A stretch of DNA of 5,175 bases, taken from positions 1,169 through 6,343 of the forward strand of contig DPVV01000345.1 in the NCBI GenBank assembly GCA_003526525.1, in the 5' to 3' direction. The notes under the pieces were generated by a model. The model did no database searches. It had not been told where the DNA came from and saw only the letters and a list, made by a program, of their open reading frames with translations. Shown here one piece after another: positions 1 to 5,175 of the stretch (position 1 is its first letter; each line of letters starts with the position of its first letter). Both the position numbers and the translations under genes were made by a program. This DNA is from Lachnoclostridium phytofermentans (GTDB lineage Bacteria > Bacillota > Clostridia > Lachnospirales > Lachnospiraceae).

Positions 1-329
1 TACAACAGCACGATAATCAACCACATTTTCTTTATTTATCCAGTTCCAACCATTAGCAATTACCAAATCAGGTGTAGTTGGCTTTTCTGTTCCATTTTTA
101 TCTATGTATGTTCCACATATTGAAAATAGTCATGACTTGCCGTTTGGTTACCTTTTTTAGAACTATCTTCAACATCTAAGTCACCACAAATACCACAGAT
201 GAATTTTTTTACTACTTCATTTTCAAAATTTATTTCTCTAACATCATTATTATTTTTATATTTTTCAAACCACTTTATATACTTATCAAATGTAATCTCG
301 CTAAATTCTACTTTATCAAAAACATCCAT
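1..329 (-). pseudogene. Frameshifted, partial gene of unknown function downstream of the ABC-3C operon
   Basis: I do not recognise this protein. Translation from the ATG at 327-329 gives 75 residues and stops at TAG 102-104. A GAGGAG lies 11 nt upstream (341-346), which is rather far. The product is acidic, with a CxxC pair (C45-G-I-C48) that could bind metal. A second frame is open from 129 to the window edge without a stop (43 codons) and has no ATG or ribosome binding site of its own. It reads as coding sequence (SICGTYIDKNGTEKP, then TPDLVIANGW, then VVDYRAVV). One extra T in the T-run at 123-126 would join the frames as HDYF-SICGTY. I therefore infer one gene broken by a 1-nt shift at 104-129, though a sequencing error or -1 slippage is possible. 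The PDLVI...YRAVV pattern resembles the start of a PD-(D/E)XK nuclease core, but the expected ExK would lie outside the window. It may be cotranscribed with the ATPase gene 55 bp upstream. Confidence 0.5.
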
Positions 330-384
330 TATTATCTCAACTCCTCTATAAAGTTCTATTAATTATTACACAATGATAAAATAG

Positions 385-2223
385 CTATTTACTGCAAAAA
401 AAACCATACCTACCTTCACTGCGTCCTTTTGTAAATGCTATATCATGATATTGCCCTGATAAACTTTTTGGCGGTATTTTATTATCAATTAAAATTGCTT
501 GTTTTTCTTTAAACTTGTCTGCAAAAAAAGAAAATAGTCCATCTTGTAAAGAATTATCAACAAAATCATCATCTTTCATATCGTCTAATTCTGATTCTTT
601 TAGTGTCGTAAGTGGTGAGTCTAATATCAATACATTAGAGAAAGAATGTTCAATTTTATTTAAGTAAAGCATAAGTGAAGCACTAAAAACTGCATAGAAA
701 AAAGCCCTAAATCCCTTCCCATTAGCCAACCTATGAACTCCATCAATAATGATATCTTGAGATTTAACATCAAAGATTACTTTTTCGAATCCAATATATC
801 CACATGCAATTAGAGAGTCTTTAAAAACTTCACATAACTCATCGTAAATATGCTGCTCAACCCCTAACCCATCTGTTACAGAATCTTGCTTTACACTCTT
901 ACTTTCTTCAAAAGTTATTATCTCACCTGTTTTTCGTTCTATTGTATTACCAATATCAGATATCCTTCTGTCAATTTTAGCCTGTTCAATTAATGCTTTA
1001 ATAACGACTTTTAAAGGTTTTAAATCTTGAGCCGAAATCTGACCTATTTCTTCATCGTATTTTTTTACTTTTTCATCCCCTAACAATAACAGTTCATTTA
1101 TATGTAATAATTCAAAGTTTAAATCATTAATAGAATTTTCTAATTCTTTGAGATTAATCTTAATTTTAGCCTTTTCATCACTACAGCAAACAATAATATC
1201 ATCGTGATTTGTTTCTTCAACATTGTTTGTAACTACACTATCGCAAAGTGGACAATGGTGCACTGCAATTTGCGATAGCAAATTGTCACCAACGGATATA
1301 AAATCCAGCCTATCCAAGTCACTTAAATACTGACTTTTTAATAATTGAAATTTATCATGCATTATTTGTGATTTGTTTTTTTGTAAATTTAATTTATTAT
1401 TTTCTGTATTAATGTTCTGCAATTCTTGTCTTTTAATCTTTATATTTTTTTCAATCTCACTAATTTTTTCTTTATAGTAATCTAAACTATATACACCATC
1501 TAACTCTATTTCATTTCTATTATTTAGTAAGTTCTCTTTTTCTTGATTTAAAGAAATAATTTCATCCTTTATATAATCAATTTTTGCTTCATTCTTTGCC
1601 TTCCTTATCTCAGCTTTTTCTAATTCAGCGCATGCAATATCGTCTTGATTTGTCAGTAGATATCTAAACACAGATTTACTATACGTCTGTTGCGTACTTT
1701 CAGTTTCTACAACCGGGGATTTATCCTCCGAAATTATTTCCGTCTCAGAGATGTTTGTTAAATGAGCTATTGCTCGAAAACTTAATGTAACTTTTTTCCC
1801 ATCTTGGTTTTTAACTAAATATTTATTTTCTTTTATTCCTATTAGTTCCAGCAAAAATTTTGAAATATTATCAGAGCGCTCTGGATCATGCTTTCCTTTC
1901 AATTTAAGGGGTATATGTTTATCAACATACTCAATACCACACATATAATAATATATATCTTTACCATTTAAAAAACGCAAAATAGTAATCGGTATATCAG
2001 TATCAAAACTTCTTATTTCAAAATACAGCTTTGAATACCCCTCGCTTTCAGGAATACTCTTAATTTTTTTAGCACCAAGAGCATAATCAATACACTGAAA
2101 GATGTATGATTTCCCCGTATTTGACGGACCATGAATCACATTGAGACCTTTTTTGAATGTAACCTCTGCATCCTCTTTTCCCTCTCCTGTAACCTTAATC
2201 TTCTTTATGTAAAATCCAAACAT
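385..2223 (-). CDS. DUF3732-type SMC/Rad50-like ABC ATPase of an ABC-3C system
   Basis: This is the 612-aa ATPase of the three-component system. It has an ABC head split by a long coiled coil, expected to act on DNA or RNA in the cytoplasm. Walker A is GPSNTGKS (residues 32-39), inside the family-typical GLNVIHGPSNTGKSYIFQCI. Charged, probably coiled-coil segments run from about 195 to 310 and 345 to 440. Between them lies a Rad50 zinc-hook-like CPLC (324-327), which could dimerise the arms. The C-terminal head has a signature-like stretch ANGKGFRAF (about 500-508), a Walker B VLILDSPL (531-538) and a closing AILIDNKIPP (576-585). The residue after the Walker B Asp is Ser, not the usual catalytic Glu; I believe this is normal for the DUF3732 group, but it suggests atypical or slow hydrolysis. 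The start is set by GAGGAGG at 2231-2237, 7 nt upstream. Only 2 nt separate it from the middle-component stop, implying coupled translation. Confidence 0.88.
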   Translation of the reverse strand: MFGFYIKKIKVTGEGKEDAEVTFKKGLNVIHGPSNTGKSYIFQCIDYALGAKKIKSIPESEGYSKLYFEIRSFDTDIPITILRFLNGKDIYYYMCGIEYVDKHIPLKLKGKHDPERSDNISKFLLELIGIKENKYLVKNQDGKKVTLSFRAIAHLTNISETEIISEDKSPVVETESTQQTYSKSVFRYLLTNQDDIACAELEKAEIRKAKNEAKIDYIKDEIISLNQEKENLLNNRNEIELDGVYSLDYYKEKISEIEKNIKIKRQELQNINTENNKLNLQKNKSQIMHDKFQLLKSQYLSDLDRLDFISVGDNLLSQIAVHHCPLCDSVVTNNVEETNHDDIIVCCSDEKAKIKINLKELENSINDLNFELLHINELLLLGDEKVKKYDEEIGQISAQDLKPLKVVIKALIEQAKIDRRISDIGNTIERKTGEIITFEESKSVKQDSVTDGLGVEQHIYDELCEVFKDSLIACGYIGFEKVIFDVKSQDIIIDGVHRLANGKGFRAFFYAVFSASLMLYLNKIEHSFSNVLILDSPLTTLKESELDDMKDDDFVDNSLQDGLFSFFADKFKEKQAILIDNKIPPKSLSGQYHDIAFTKGRSEGRYGFFCSK

Positions 2224-2225
2224 GA

Positions 2226-2705
2226 TTAATCCTCCTCAAGATACGGATAAAAACTGTCAAATTTATTATTAATATTGCTTTTTCGATATAAAATGATATC
2301 CTTTAGTTCTTTATCTGTTTTTGTCCTTGTTTCATCAATAATCAATTTAATATTCCTCAAAAGATGCTCCGAATAAATAGTTTCAACACTATCTAATAAC
2401 CATAATGTGTTTCCATTACATCCAAAAGTCAATCCTTCATTAGTTTCAACATCGACTAAACCTTTTAAAGCTAACTCAATTATCGCTTTTTTCAAATTTT
2501 CTCTTTTTTCAAAAACTTCAATTGATTGGAATGGATATTTTGGATGCAAATTTGTAGCATCTTTCTTAACTTCTTCAACATAAAGGCATAGATAGTCTAA
2601 ATATAATAGCCTATCTATGTTACAAAATTTAGGATGTAGTTCTTTTAGAATAAATAGACTCCTTAATCCCAACTCTGATTTTGTATTATATAAACTATCA
2701 TTCAT
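2226..2705 (-). CDS. ABC-3C system middle component (MC2-like)
   Basis: A 159-aa soluble protein with no signal peptide or membrane segment. The N-terminal half (GLRSLFILKEL, then NIDRLLYLDYLCLY) and the motif NLHPKYPF (residues 53-60), followed by a charged EVFEKRENLKKAI helix and GLVDVE, match my memory of ABC-3C middle component 2, whose hallmark is a S/N-L-HP-x-x-P segment followed by a helix. In the family model the middle component links the ABC ATPase to the effector protein; it has no catalytic motif. The ATG at 2703-2705 has GGAGGA 6 nt upstream (2712-2717) and overlaps the end of the nuclease gene by 8 bp (ATGAATGA). Its last codons (GAG GAG GAT) supply the ribosome binding site of the ATPase gene. 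The subfamily number is from memory; the role is well supported by gene order. Confidence 0.8.
   Translation of the reverse strand: MNDSLYNTKSELGLRSLFILKELHPKFCNIDRLLYLDYLCLYVEEVKKDATNLHPKYPFQSIEVFEKRENLKKAIIELALKGLVDVETNEGLTFGCNGNTLWLLDSVETIYSEHLLRNIKLIIDETRTKTDKELKDIILYRKSNINNKFDSFYPYLEED
2231..2237 (-). promoter_or_regulatory. Ribosome binding site of the ATPase gene inside the middle-component gene
   Basis: GAGGAGG on the minus strand is formed by the last codons of the middle-component gene, 7 nt before the ATPase ATG. With a 2-nt intergenic gap, terminating ribosomes can reinitiate directly. Confidence 0.7.
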
Positions 2706-3792
2706 CTAAAGTCCTCCAATTAATTAAATCGGCATTAGCTAAATGATGACAGATCCCTTTCTTATCCACATTTCCAACAAAGTGAAGATCCCTATCAACC
2801 CTGCTAATTGAGAGATTAACTCTTGTCGATTCATGCATAGTCTTTTTTAACTTATCAAATCCATCTTTGAATTCCATTTGAATATAATCACTTATTCCAG
2901 AAAACATCTCATCTTTCAAAATTTCAAATTCACTTTCAGTAGAAAAAATATCCCGAATGCATCTTTTGAGAGACTCTGCAGAATAATATTCTTGCCGTCT
3001 ACTACTAAAGTCCTTTAACAAATCAGCATATTGACCAAGTTTATCAATATCAATATTTTCTTTCTTATTTTCAGAATATGCCGCTAATATTTTATCTAAA
3101 TATCTACATTCTATAGATTCTATATCAGTTGGCGGTTCAATTACAATACTTCTTTGTGGTTTAATATTTCCTCCAAACCGAAAATAAAAATAATTGGTGT
3201 GCCTATATTCTTCTATTATAGTGTTCATAGAATACGTATCAATAATATTAAAATCAAATTGTTTAATAAATTCTAACAAGCTATCATCTAATAATATTGT
3301 CTTTTTTTCTATCAGGTTTTTACTGCACTTGTCATCCCACTCTTGGATAAGACCATTTCTGATATTTTCTTTATTTTCTAATAATGTTCTCAATTTTTTA
3401 CTCAAATCATGTGATGCAATTATGTAATACTTTTTTGGCATGGGAATATCATTTTTATAAACAAAATAACAAAGTTTACCAAACTCAATCCAATATTGGC
3501 TCGGTTGTAACTGTGCAGAATATTTTTTACATTGATAATAATCAAAGTCGCCTGTTTCATACTCTGCAATTACATCTCTACCTTTATCACCTGCTCCACC
3601 TATTCGATAAACATCTTTATACTTTGTTTTTGCACATGCTGCTGCCCACTCTGTAATAAATTCTTCAAACTCTTCATCAGAAAAATCTTTAAGCCTTTGA
3701 ATAGGTGGGATAACTGCTTCAAAAACCGATTGATCATTTAGTGGTTCAACATTACTATCTAAACTATAGAGTTTAAATGTTGTAGTTATCAT
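2698..3792 (-). CDS. ABC-3C effector: Mrr-like restriction endonuclease domain plus C-terminal partner domain
   Basis: A 364-aa protein. Residues about 35-130 carry an Mrr-type PD-(D/E)XK nuclease signature: a Glu-bearing helix FSDEEFEEFITEW (about 37-49), then IGGAGDKGRDVIAEY (64-78, likely metal ligand D73), a short gap, then DYYQCKKY (84-91, catalytic Q87-x-K89). This order of Glu, GDxGRDV and QxK is the canonical Mrr layout, so the domain should be active on DNA. The C-terminal half (about 210-364) is mostly helical and ends in CHHLANADLINWR (348-360), which I associate with the ABC-3C C-terminal domain that contacts the ATPase and middle component. The first possible ATG (3844-3846) lies deep inside the upstream gene. 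I chose the ATG at 3790-3792 because AAGGGGG (3798-3804) sits 5 nt upstream. It is 10 nt from the stop of the DUF1413-like gene, and that TAA contributes to this ribosome binding site. Confidence 0.85.
   Translation of the reverse strand: MITTTFKLYSLDSNVEPLNDQSVFEAVIPPIQRLKDFSDEEFEEFITEWAAACAKTKYKDVYRIGGAGDKGRDVIAEYETGDFDYYQCKKYSAQLQPSQYWIEFGKLCYFVYKNDIPMPKKYYIIASHDLSKKLRTLLENKENIRNGLIQEWDDKCSKNLIEKKTILLDDSLLEFIKQFDFNIIDTYSMNTIIEEYRHTNYFYFRFGGNIKPQRSIVIEPPTDIESIECRYLDKILAAYSENKKENIDIDKLGQYADLLKDFSSRRQEYYSAESLKRCIRDIFSTESEFEILKDEMFSGISDYIQMEFKDGFDKLKKTMHESTRVNLSISRVDRDLHFVGNVDKKGICHHLANADLINWRTLDE
2712..2717 (-). promoter_or_regulatory. Ribosome binding site of the middle-component gene inside the nuclease gene
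   Basis: GGAGGA on the minus strand lies within the last codons of the nuclease gene, 6 nt before the middle-component ATG. The two genes overlap by 8 bp, consistent with coupled synthesis of interacting subunits. Confidence 0.7.
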
Positions 3793-3797
3793 CTGAT

Positions 3798-3804
3798 CCC
3801 CCTT
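3798..3804 (-). promoter_or_regulatory. Ribosome binding site of the nuclease gene, overlapping the previous stop codon
   Basis: AAGGGGG on the minus strand lies 5 nt before the ATG at 3790-3792 and shares two bases with the TAA stop of the DUF1413-like gene. This decides the start against the ATGs at 3844-3846 and 3808-3810 and suggests translation of the nuclease is coupled to that of the small protein. Confidence 0.7.
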
Positions 3805-4036
3805 ACACATTTTTGTATTTCTGCTGTCCCGATGATGTCTTTTCAATCAGAACAATCCCTATATCATCTGTTTTTATATATTTGAGAAGCAAAGTGCCAA
3901 GAAACAATCGATTGCTATGTGAATTTCGGTTCCATTCATATCCTTTGAACAGATCACGGACCAAGAATACTTCTCCCGATAAAAGATTTGCTAATTCAGC
4001 TTTTGCGATTTCCAATAATTCATTTCCTATCGGCAT
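3803..4036 (-). CDS. Small DUF1413-like protein, first gene of the ABC-3C operon
   Basis: A 77-aa cytoplasmic protein. The core GEVFLVRDLFKGYEWNR (residues 21-37), then LFLGTLLLKYI (44-54) and a basic tail EKTSSGQQKYKNV (65-77), match the small DUF1413 family as I remember it. Some family members are labelled single-stranded DNA-binding proteins in databases; I cannot confirm that from sequence. An ATG 33 nt upstream would add MILLFLLGGKK, but that extension is encoded by the operator arm and ribosome binding site. I chose the ATG at 4034-4036 because GGGAGG (4044-4049) lies 7 nt upstream. It is the promoter-proximal gene and stops 10 nt before the nuclease gene. Autoregulation at the upstream palindrome, or holding the nuclease in check, are inferences from position only. 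Family call is moderately sure; function unknown. Confidence 0.72.
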   Translation of the reverse strand: MPIGNELLEIAKAELANLLSGEVFLVRDLFKGYEWNRNSHSNRLFLGTLLLKYIKTDDIGIVLIEKTSSGQQKYKNV

Positions 4037-4043
4037 TTTCTTA

Positions 4044-4049
4044 CCTCCC
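4044..4049 (-). promoter_or_regulatory. Ribosome binding site fixing the DUF1413-like start
   Basis: GGGAGG on the minus strand lies 7 nt before the ATG at 4034-4036. It rules out the in-frame ATG at 4067-4069, which is inside the palindrome spacer and has no Shine-Dalgarno sequence. Confidence 0.75.
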
Positions 4050-4052
4050 AAT

Positions 4053-4084
4053 AGGAATAACAATATCACAACATTGTTATTCCA
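4053..4084. promoter_or_regulatory. Perfect 12-bp-arm palindrome next to the -10 box, putative operator
   Basis: TGGAATAACAAT (4053-4064) and its exact reverse complement ATTGTTATTCCA (4073-4084) flank an 8-nt spacer. The palindrome directly abuts the -10 box and would cover the expected transcription start and first transcribed bases, a classic repressor operator position. It is not followed by a T-run, so a terminator is unlikely. As RNA only part of it would be transcribed, which argues for DNA recognition. The binding protein is unknown: the DUF1413-like product or a regulator elsewhere in the genome are both possible. Confidence 0.6.
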
Positions 4085-4113
4085 ATTGTACTCTTAAGTG
4101 GAGCGTAATACAA
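4085..4113 (-). promoter_or_regulatory. Sigma-A-type promoter of the DUF1413/ABC-3C operon
   Basis: Reading the minus strand, TTGTAT (4108-4113) and TACAAT (4085-4090) are separated by exactly 17 nt. The -10 matches TATAAT at five of six positions and the -35 matches TTGACA at four of six. Transcription would begin near 4078, about 40 nt before the DUF1413-like start codon, and no better candidate lies between metA and that gene. Promoter strength is inferred; no start site has been mapped. Confidence 0.65.
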
Positions 4114-4195
4114 GAAAATATATCCATAAAATTGGTAATATTACAAATTACAACATTCTAATCTCAGCCTACATTACCACCTCTTATTCCATATC

Positions 4196-4221
4196 CCAGA
4201 GAACTTCCATCTCCTCTCTGG
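4196..4221. repeat. 7-bp inverted repeat, possible second hairpin of the same element
   Basis: CCAGAGA (4196-4202) pairs perfectly with TCTCTGG (4215-4221) across a 12-nt loop. It lies 34 nt from the 12-bp inverted repeat and within the same GC-richer block. Together they give a two-hairpin layout. Confidence 0.45.
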
Positions 4222-4255
4222 TTGCCACTGAGAATTCCTTGGGTTCTGCATCTCC

Positions 4256-4286
4256 TTGTAGATGAAATCAAATCTTTCATCTACAA
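4256..4286. repeat. Perfect 12-bp inverted repeat with 7-nt loop
   Basis: TTGTAGATGAAA (4256-4267) and its exact reverse complement TTTCATCTACAA (4275-4286) flank the loop TCAAATC. No T-run follows on either strand, so it is not a standard intrinsic terminator. A strong RNA hairpin, a protein-binding site or part of a mobile repeat are the alternatives. Confidence 0.7.
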
Positions 4287-4430
4287 ATAGTAGAATATAG
4301 CAAAAAGCATCATGCCAAAGTCGCCCACTATGGACAGCTCTAAACATGCTGCTTTCTCATACATTCCATGTACCGATTCCTCTCTCACAGATCATCTTCT
4401 GCAATCATTCTTCATCATTACAATTCATTT

Positions 4431-4461
4431 TTCATAACATTTTTTCACATTAAAAAGTCAA
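4431..4461 (-). promoter_or_regulatory. Weak candidate promoter reading into the structured spacer
   Basis: On the minus strand TTGACT (4456-4461) is followed after 19 nt by an extended -10-like TG-T-TATGAA (TATGAA at 4431-4436). The -35 lies in the perfect palindrome GTCAATTGAC (4457-4466). Spacing is long and the -10 is poor, so this is tentative. It would transcribe the spacer element toward the ABC-3C operon. Confidence 0.25.
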
Positions 4462-4471
4462 TTGACAAAAC

Positions 4472-4516
4472 TTACGATATTTTGCGATCAGAAAAAATAC
4501 TTTCAAATCGCCGTAA
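4472..4516 (-). terminator. Nested inverted repeats just after metA, possible weak terminator
   Basis: Read on the minus strand just after the metA stop, TTACG (4512-4516) and GCGAT (4507-4511) pair with ATCGC (4484-4488) and CGTAA (4472-4476), with a 7-nt AT bulge on the distal side. An inner GAAAG/TTTTC pairing extends the stem. Only GTTTTG follows, so as an intrinsic terminator it is weak; position just after metA is the main argument. Confidence 0.35.
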
Positions 4517-4522
4517 ACCTCA

Positions 4523-5175
4523 TTAAATCACATGCTCCGGTTCTCCCGCATCCAACTCATACGGAGTCACCTGATATACATAATAATTCAACCAATTCGT
4601 ATACAACGCATTAGCATGTGCTCTCCAAGAAAGATTAGGTCTTTTCATGGAGTCATCACTAGGATAATAATTCTTTGGTAATTGGATTTCCAATCCTTTA
4701 TTTACATCCCTCTTATACTCATTATCCAAAGTTATTCTGTCATACTCCGGATGTCCCATCACAAAGATATGTTTTCCATCTCCCCCCATCACAATAAGTA
4801 CTCCAGCTTCCTCTGATTCTGCAAGAATCGTAAGATTAGAGTTTTGTAATATCTCTTCTCTCGATGTTTCCGTATGTCGGGAGTGAGGGGCTAGGAATAC
4901 ATCATCAAATCCTCTCACTAATGGTTCTTTTCTATTTAATAATTTATGTTCAAAGATTCCAAACATTTTAGCAGGAAGAGGATATTTCTTAATTCCATAG
5001 TGATAATAAAGTCCAGCTTGAGCTCCCCAGCAAAGATGAAGTGTCGAAGTCACATGTGTTTTCGACCATTCCATAATTTTTTTCAGCTCATTCCAATAAG
5101 TTACCTCTTCAAATTCCATCTGTTCTACAGGAGCACCAGTAATGATTAAACCGTCAAAACGCCTATTTTTCACAT
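4523..5175 (-). CDS. metA: Homoserine O-acetyltransferase MetA (MetAA), 5' end outside window
   Basis: MetA acylates the hydroxyl of L-homoserine, the first committed step of methionine synthesis. 217 codons are visible including the stop, about the last 70% of the usual ~305 residues. Numbering from the GTG at 5171-5173 (an internal Val), the sequence has [10 protein letters not shown] (12-21), the nucleophile in HLCWGAQA (C48, equivalent to Cys142 in E. coli), APHSRH (95-100), and the catalytic MGHPEYD (H141 and E143, equivalent to His235 and Glu237). It ends in [13 protein letters not shown] like E. coli MetA. E17 aligns with position 111, where Glu has been linked to acetyl-CoA use and Gly to succinyl-CoA use, so I predict an acetyltransferase despite the common succinyltransferase label. 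The GTG is not a start: about 94 N-terminal residues are missing and the frame runs to the window edge. Base composition is higher in GC than the defence genes, so it is probably resident chromosome. Confidence 0.95.
   Translation of the reverse strand, partial: VKNRRFDGLIITGAPVEQMEFEEVTYWNELKKIMEWSKTHVTSTLHLCWGAQAGLYYHYGIKKYPLPAKMFGIFEHKLLNRKEPLVRGFDDVFLAPHSRHTETSREEILQNSNLTILAESEEAGVLIVMGGDGKHIFVMGHPEYDRITLDNEYKRDVNKGLEIQLPKNYYPSDDSMKRPNLSWRAHANALYTNWLNYYVYQVTPYELDAGEPEHVI

Larger units (their letters stand above)
4174..4347 (-). other. Unrecognised 57-codon reading frame, doubtful gene
   Basis: An ATG at 4345-4347 opens 57 codons ending at TAA 4174-4176. The product starts MFRAVHSGRLWHDAFCYILL, continues VDERFDFIYKEMQ, and has a Trp/Arg-rich tail ending GIWNKRW. 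It has no good ribosome binding site (GAGAAAGCAGC before the ATG) and crosses the inverted repeats. The overlapping frames also read like protein: MYEKAACLELSIVGDFGMM in one, KEFSVATREEMEVLWDME in another. A decayed gene or an accidental frame over a structured element is as likely as a real small protein. I do not recognise the family. Confidence 0.2.
4091..4522. other. Gene-poor spacer between metA and the ABC-3C promoter
   Basis: I find no gene I would accept in this stretch. The right part (about 4385-4522) is AT-rich and holds nested inverted repeats and a possible promoter. The middle (about 4160-4380) is distinctly GC-richer: 28 to 29 G+C per 60 bases in the two lines counted, against 17 per 60 in the line starting at 4081. 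It contains two clean inverted repeats and coding-like fragments in three minus-strand frames. That fits a structured RNA, a dispersed intergenic repeat or a decayed gene better than random spacer. No tRNA or rRNA-like sequence was seen. Confidence 0.5.

Noticed and set aside
330..384. Terminator between the ATPase gene and the left-end gene
   Set aside because: No stem followed by a T-run is visible in the 55-nt gap, so readthrough into the left-end gene is the simpler reading.
3793..3846. 18-codon N-terminal extension of the nuclease protein (MKRHHRDSRNTK...)
   Set aside because: It lies wholly or partly within the DUF1413-like gene and has no ribosome binding site, while the ATG at 3790-3792 has a strong one 5 nt upstream.
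4037..4069. 11-codon N-terminal extension of the DUF1413-like protein, resembling a short hydrophobic leader (MILLFLLGG)
   Set aside because: It is encoded by the palindrome arm and the GGGAGG site; hydrophobicity is a by-product of that DNA. The ATG at 4034-4036 is properly spaced.
3194..4097. Several plus-strand open frames of 69 to 94 codons opposite the nuclease and DUF1413-like genes
   Set aside because: They are antisense to well-supported genes, rich in Phe/Ile/Ser/Leu as expected from the complement of AT-rich coding sequence, and lack family-like motifs.
4462..4490. Plus-strand promoter starting with a consensus TTGACA at 4462-4467
   Set aside because: No acceptable -10 lies 16 to 18 nt downstream (CGATCA at 17), and it would read antisense into metA. 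The match comes from the GTCAATTGAC palindrome.
4946..5149. Plus-strand 67-codon open frame opposite metA
   Set aside because: It is antisense to conserved MetA coding sequence with no independent evidence.
5171..5173. GTG as the start codon of the metA gene
   Set aside because: The MetA family extends about 94 residues further N-terminal, the frame is open to the window edge, and no ribosome binding site can be seen. The GTG encodes an internal Val.
1..5175. CRISPR array, tRNA, rRNA or insertion sequence
   Set aside because: No regularly spaced direct repeats, no cloverleaf-like or conserved rRNA sequence and no transposase or recombinase motif were found.

Overview
The window looks like a low-GC Firmicute, most likely a Clostridia or Lachnospiraceae-type gut bacterium. 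The reasons are strong GGAGG-type ribosome binding sites, very AT-rich coding sequence and a MetA of the Firmicute acetyl-CoA type. This placement is inferred from the sequence only. Every gene I accept is on the minus strand, so the reading order is from high to low coordinates.

Right end (4523-5175): the C-terminal two thirds of a housekeeping methionine-biosynthesis gene, homoserine O-acetyltransferase (metA/metAA), cut by the window edge. Its sampled GC is about 37-43%.

Spacer (4091-4522): about 430 bp without a convincing gene. It holds two nested inverted repeats just after metA, a possible promoter, and a GC-richer block (about 47-48% in the two lines counted, about 4201-4380). That block contains a perfect 12-bp inverted repeat, a 7-bp hairpin and an unrecognised 57-codon reading frame. 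It could be a structured RNA, a dispersed repeat or a decayed gene.

Defence-type operon (385-4113): a good sigma-A-like promoter, with a perfect 12-bp-arm palindrome next to its -10 box, drives four tightly packed genes. They are (1) a 77-aa DUF1413-like protein; (2) a 364-aa protein with an N-terminal Mrr-like restriction endonuclease domain and a C-terminal ABC-3C partner domain; (3) a 159-aa ABC-3C middle component (MC2-like); (4) a 612-aa DUF3732-type SMC/Rad50-like ABC ATPase with a CxxC hook. Genes 2-4 form an ABC-three-component (ABC-3C) conflict system as predicted by comparative genomics. The ATPase would sense or clamp nucleic acid, the middle component would bridge, and the nuclease would be the effector. 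The small first gene and the palindrome suggest dedicated expression control. Sampled GC falls to 18-28% here, consistent with horizontal acquisition beside metA.

Left end (1-329): a fifth gene in the same direction, 55 bp after the ATPase. Its reading frame stops early, but another frame resumes at once with coding-like sequence to the window edge. It is best read as a frameshifted, partial gene, possibly another nuclease.
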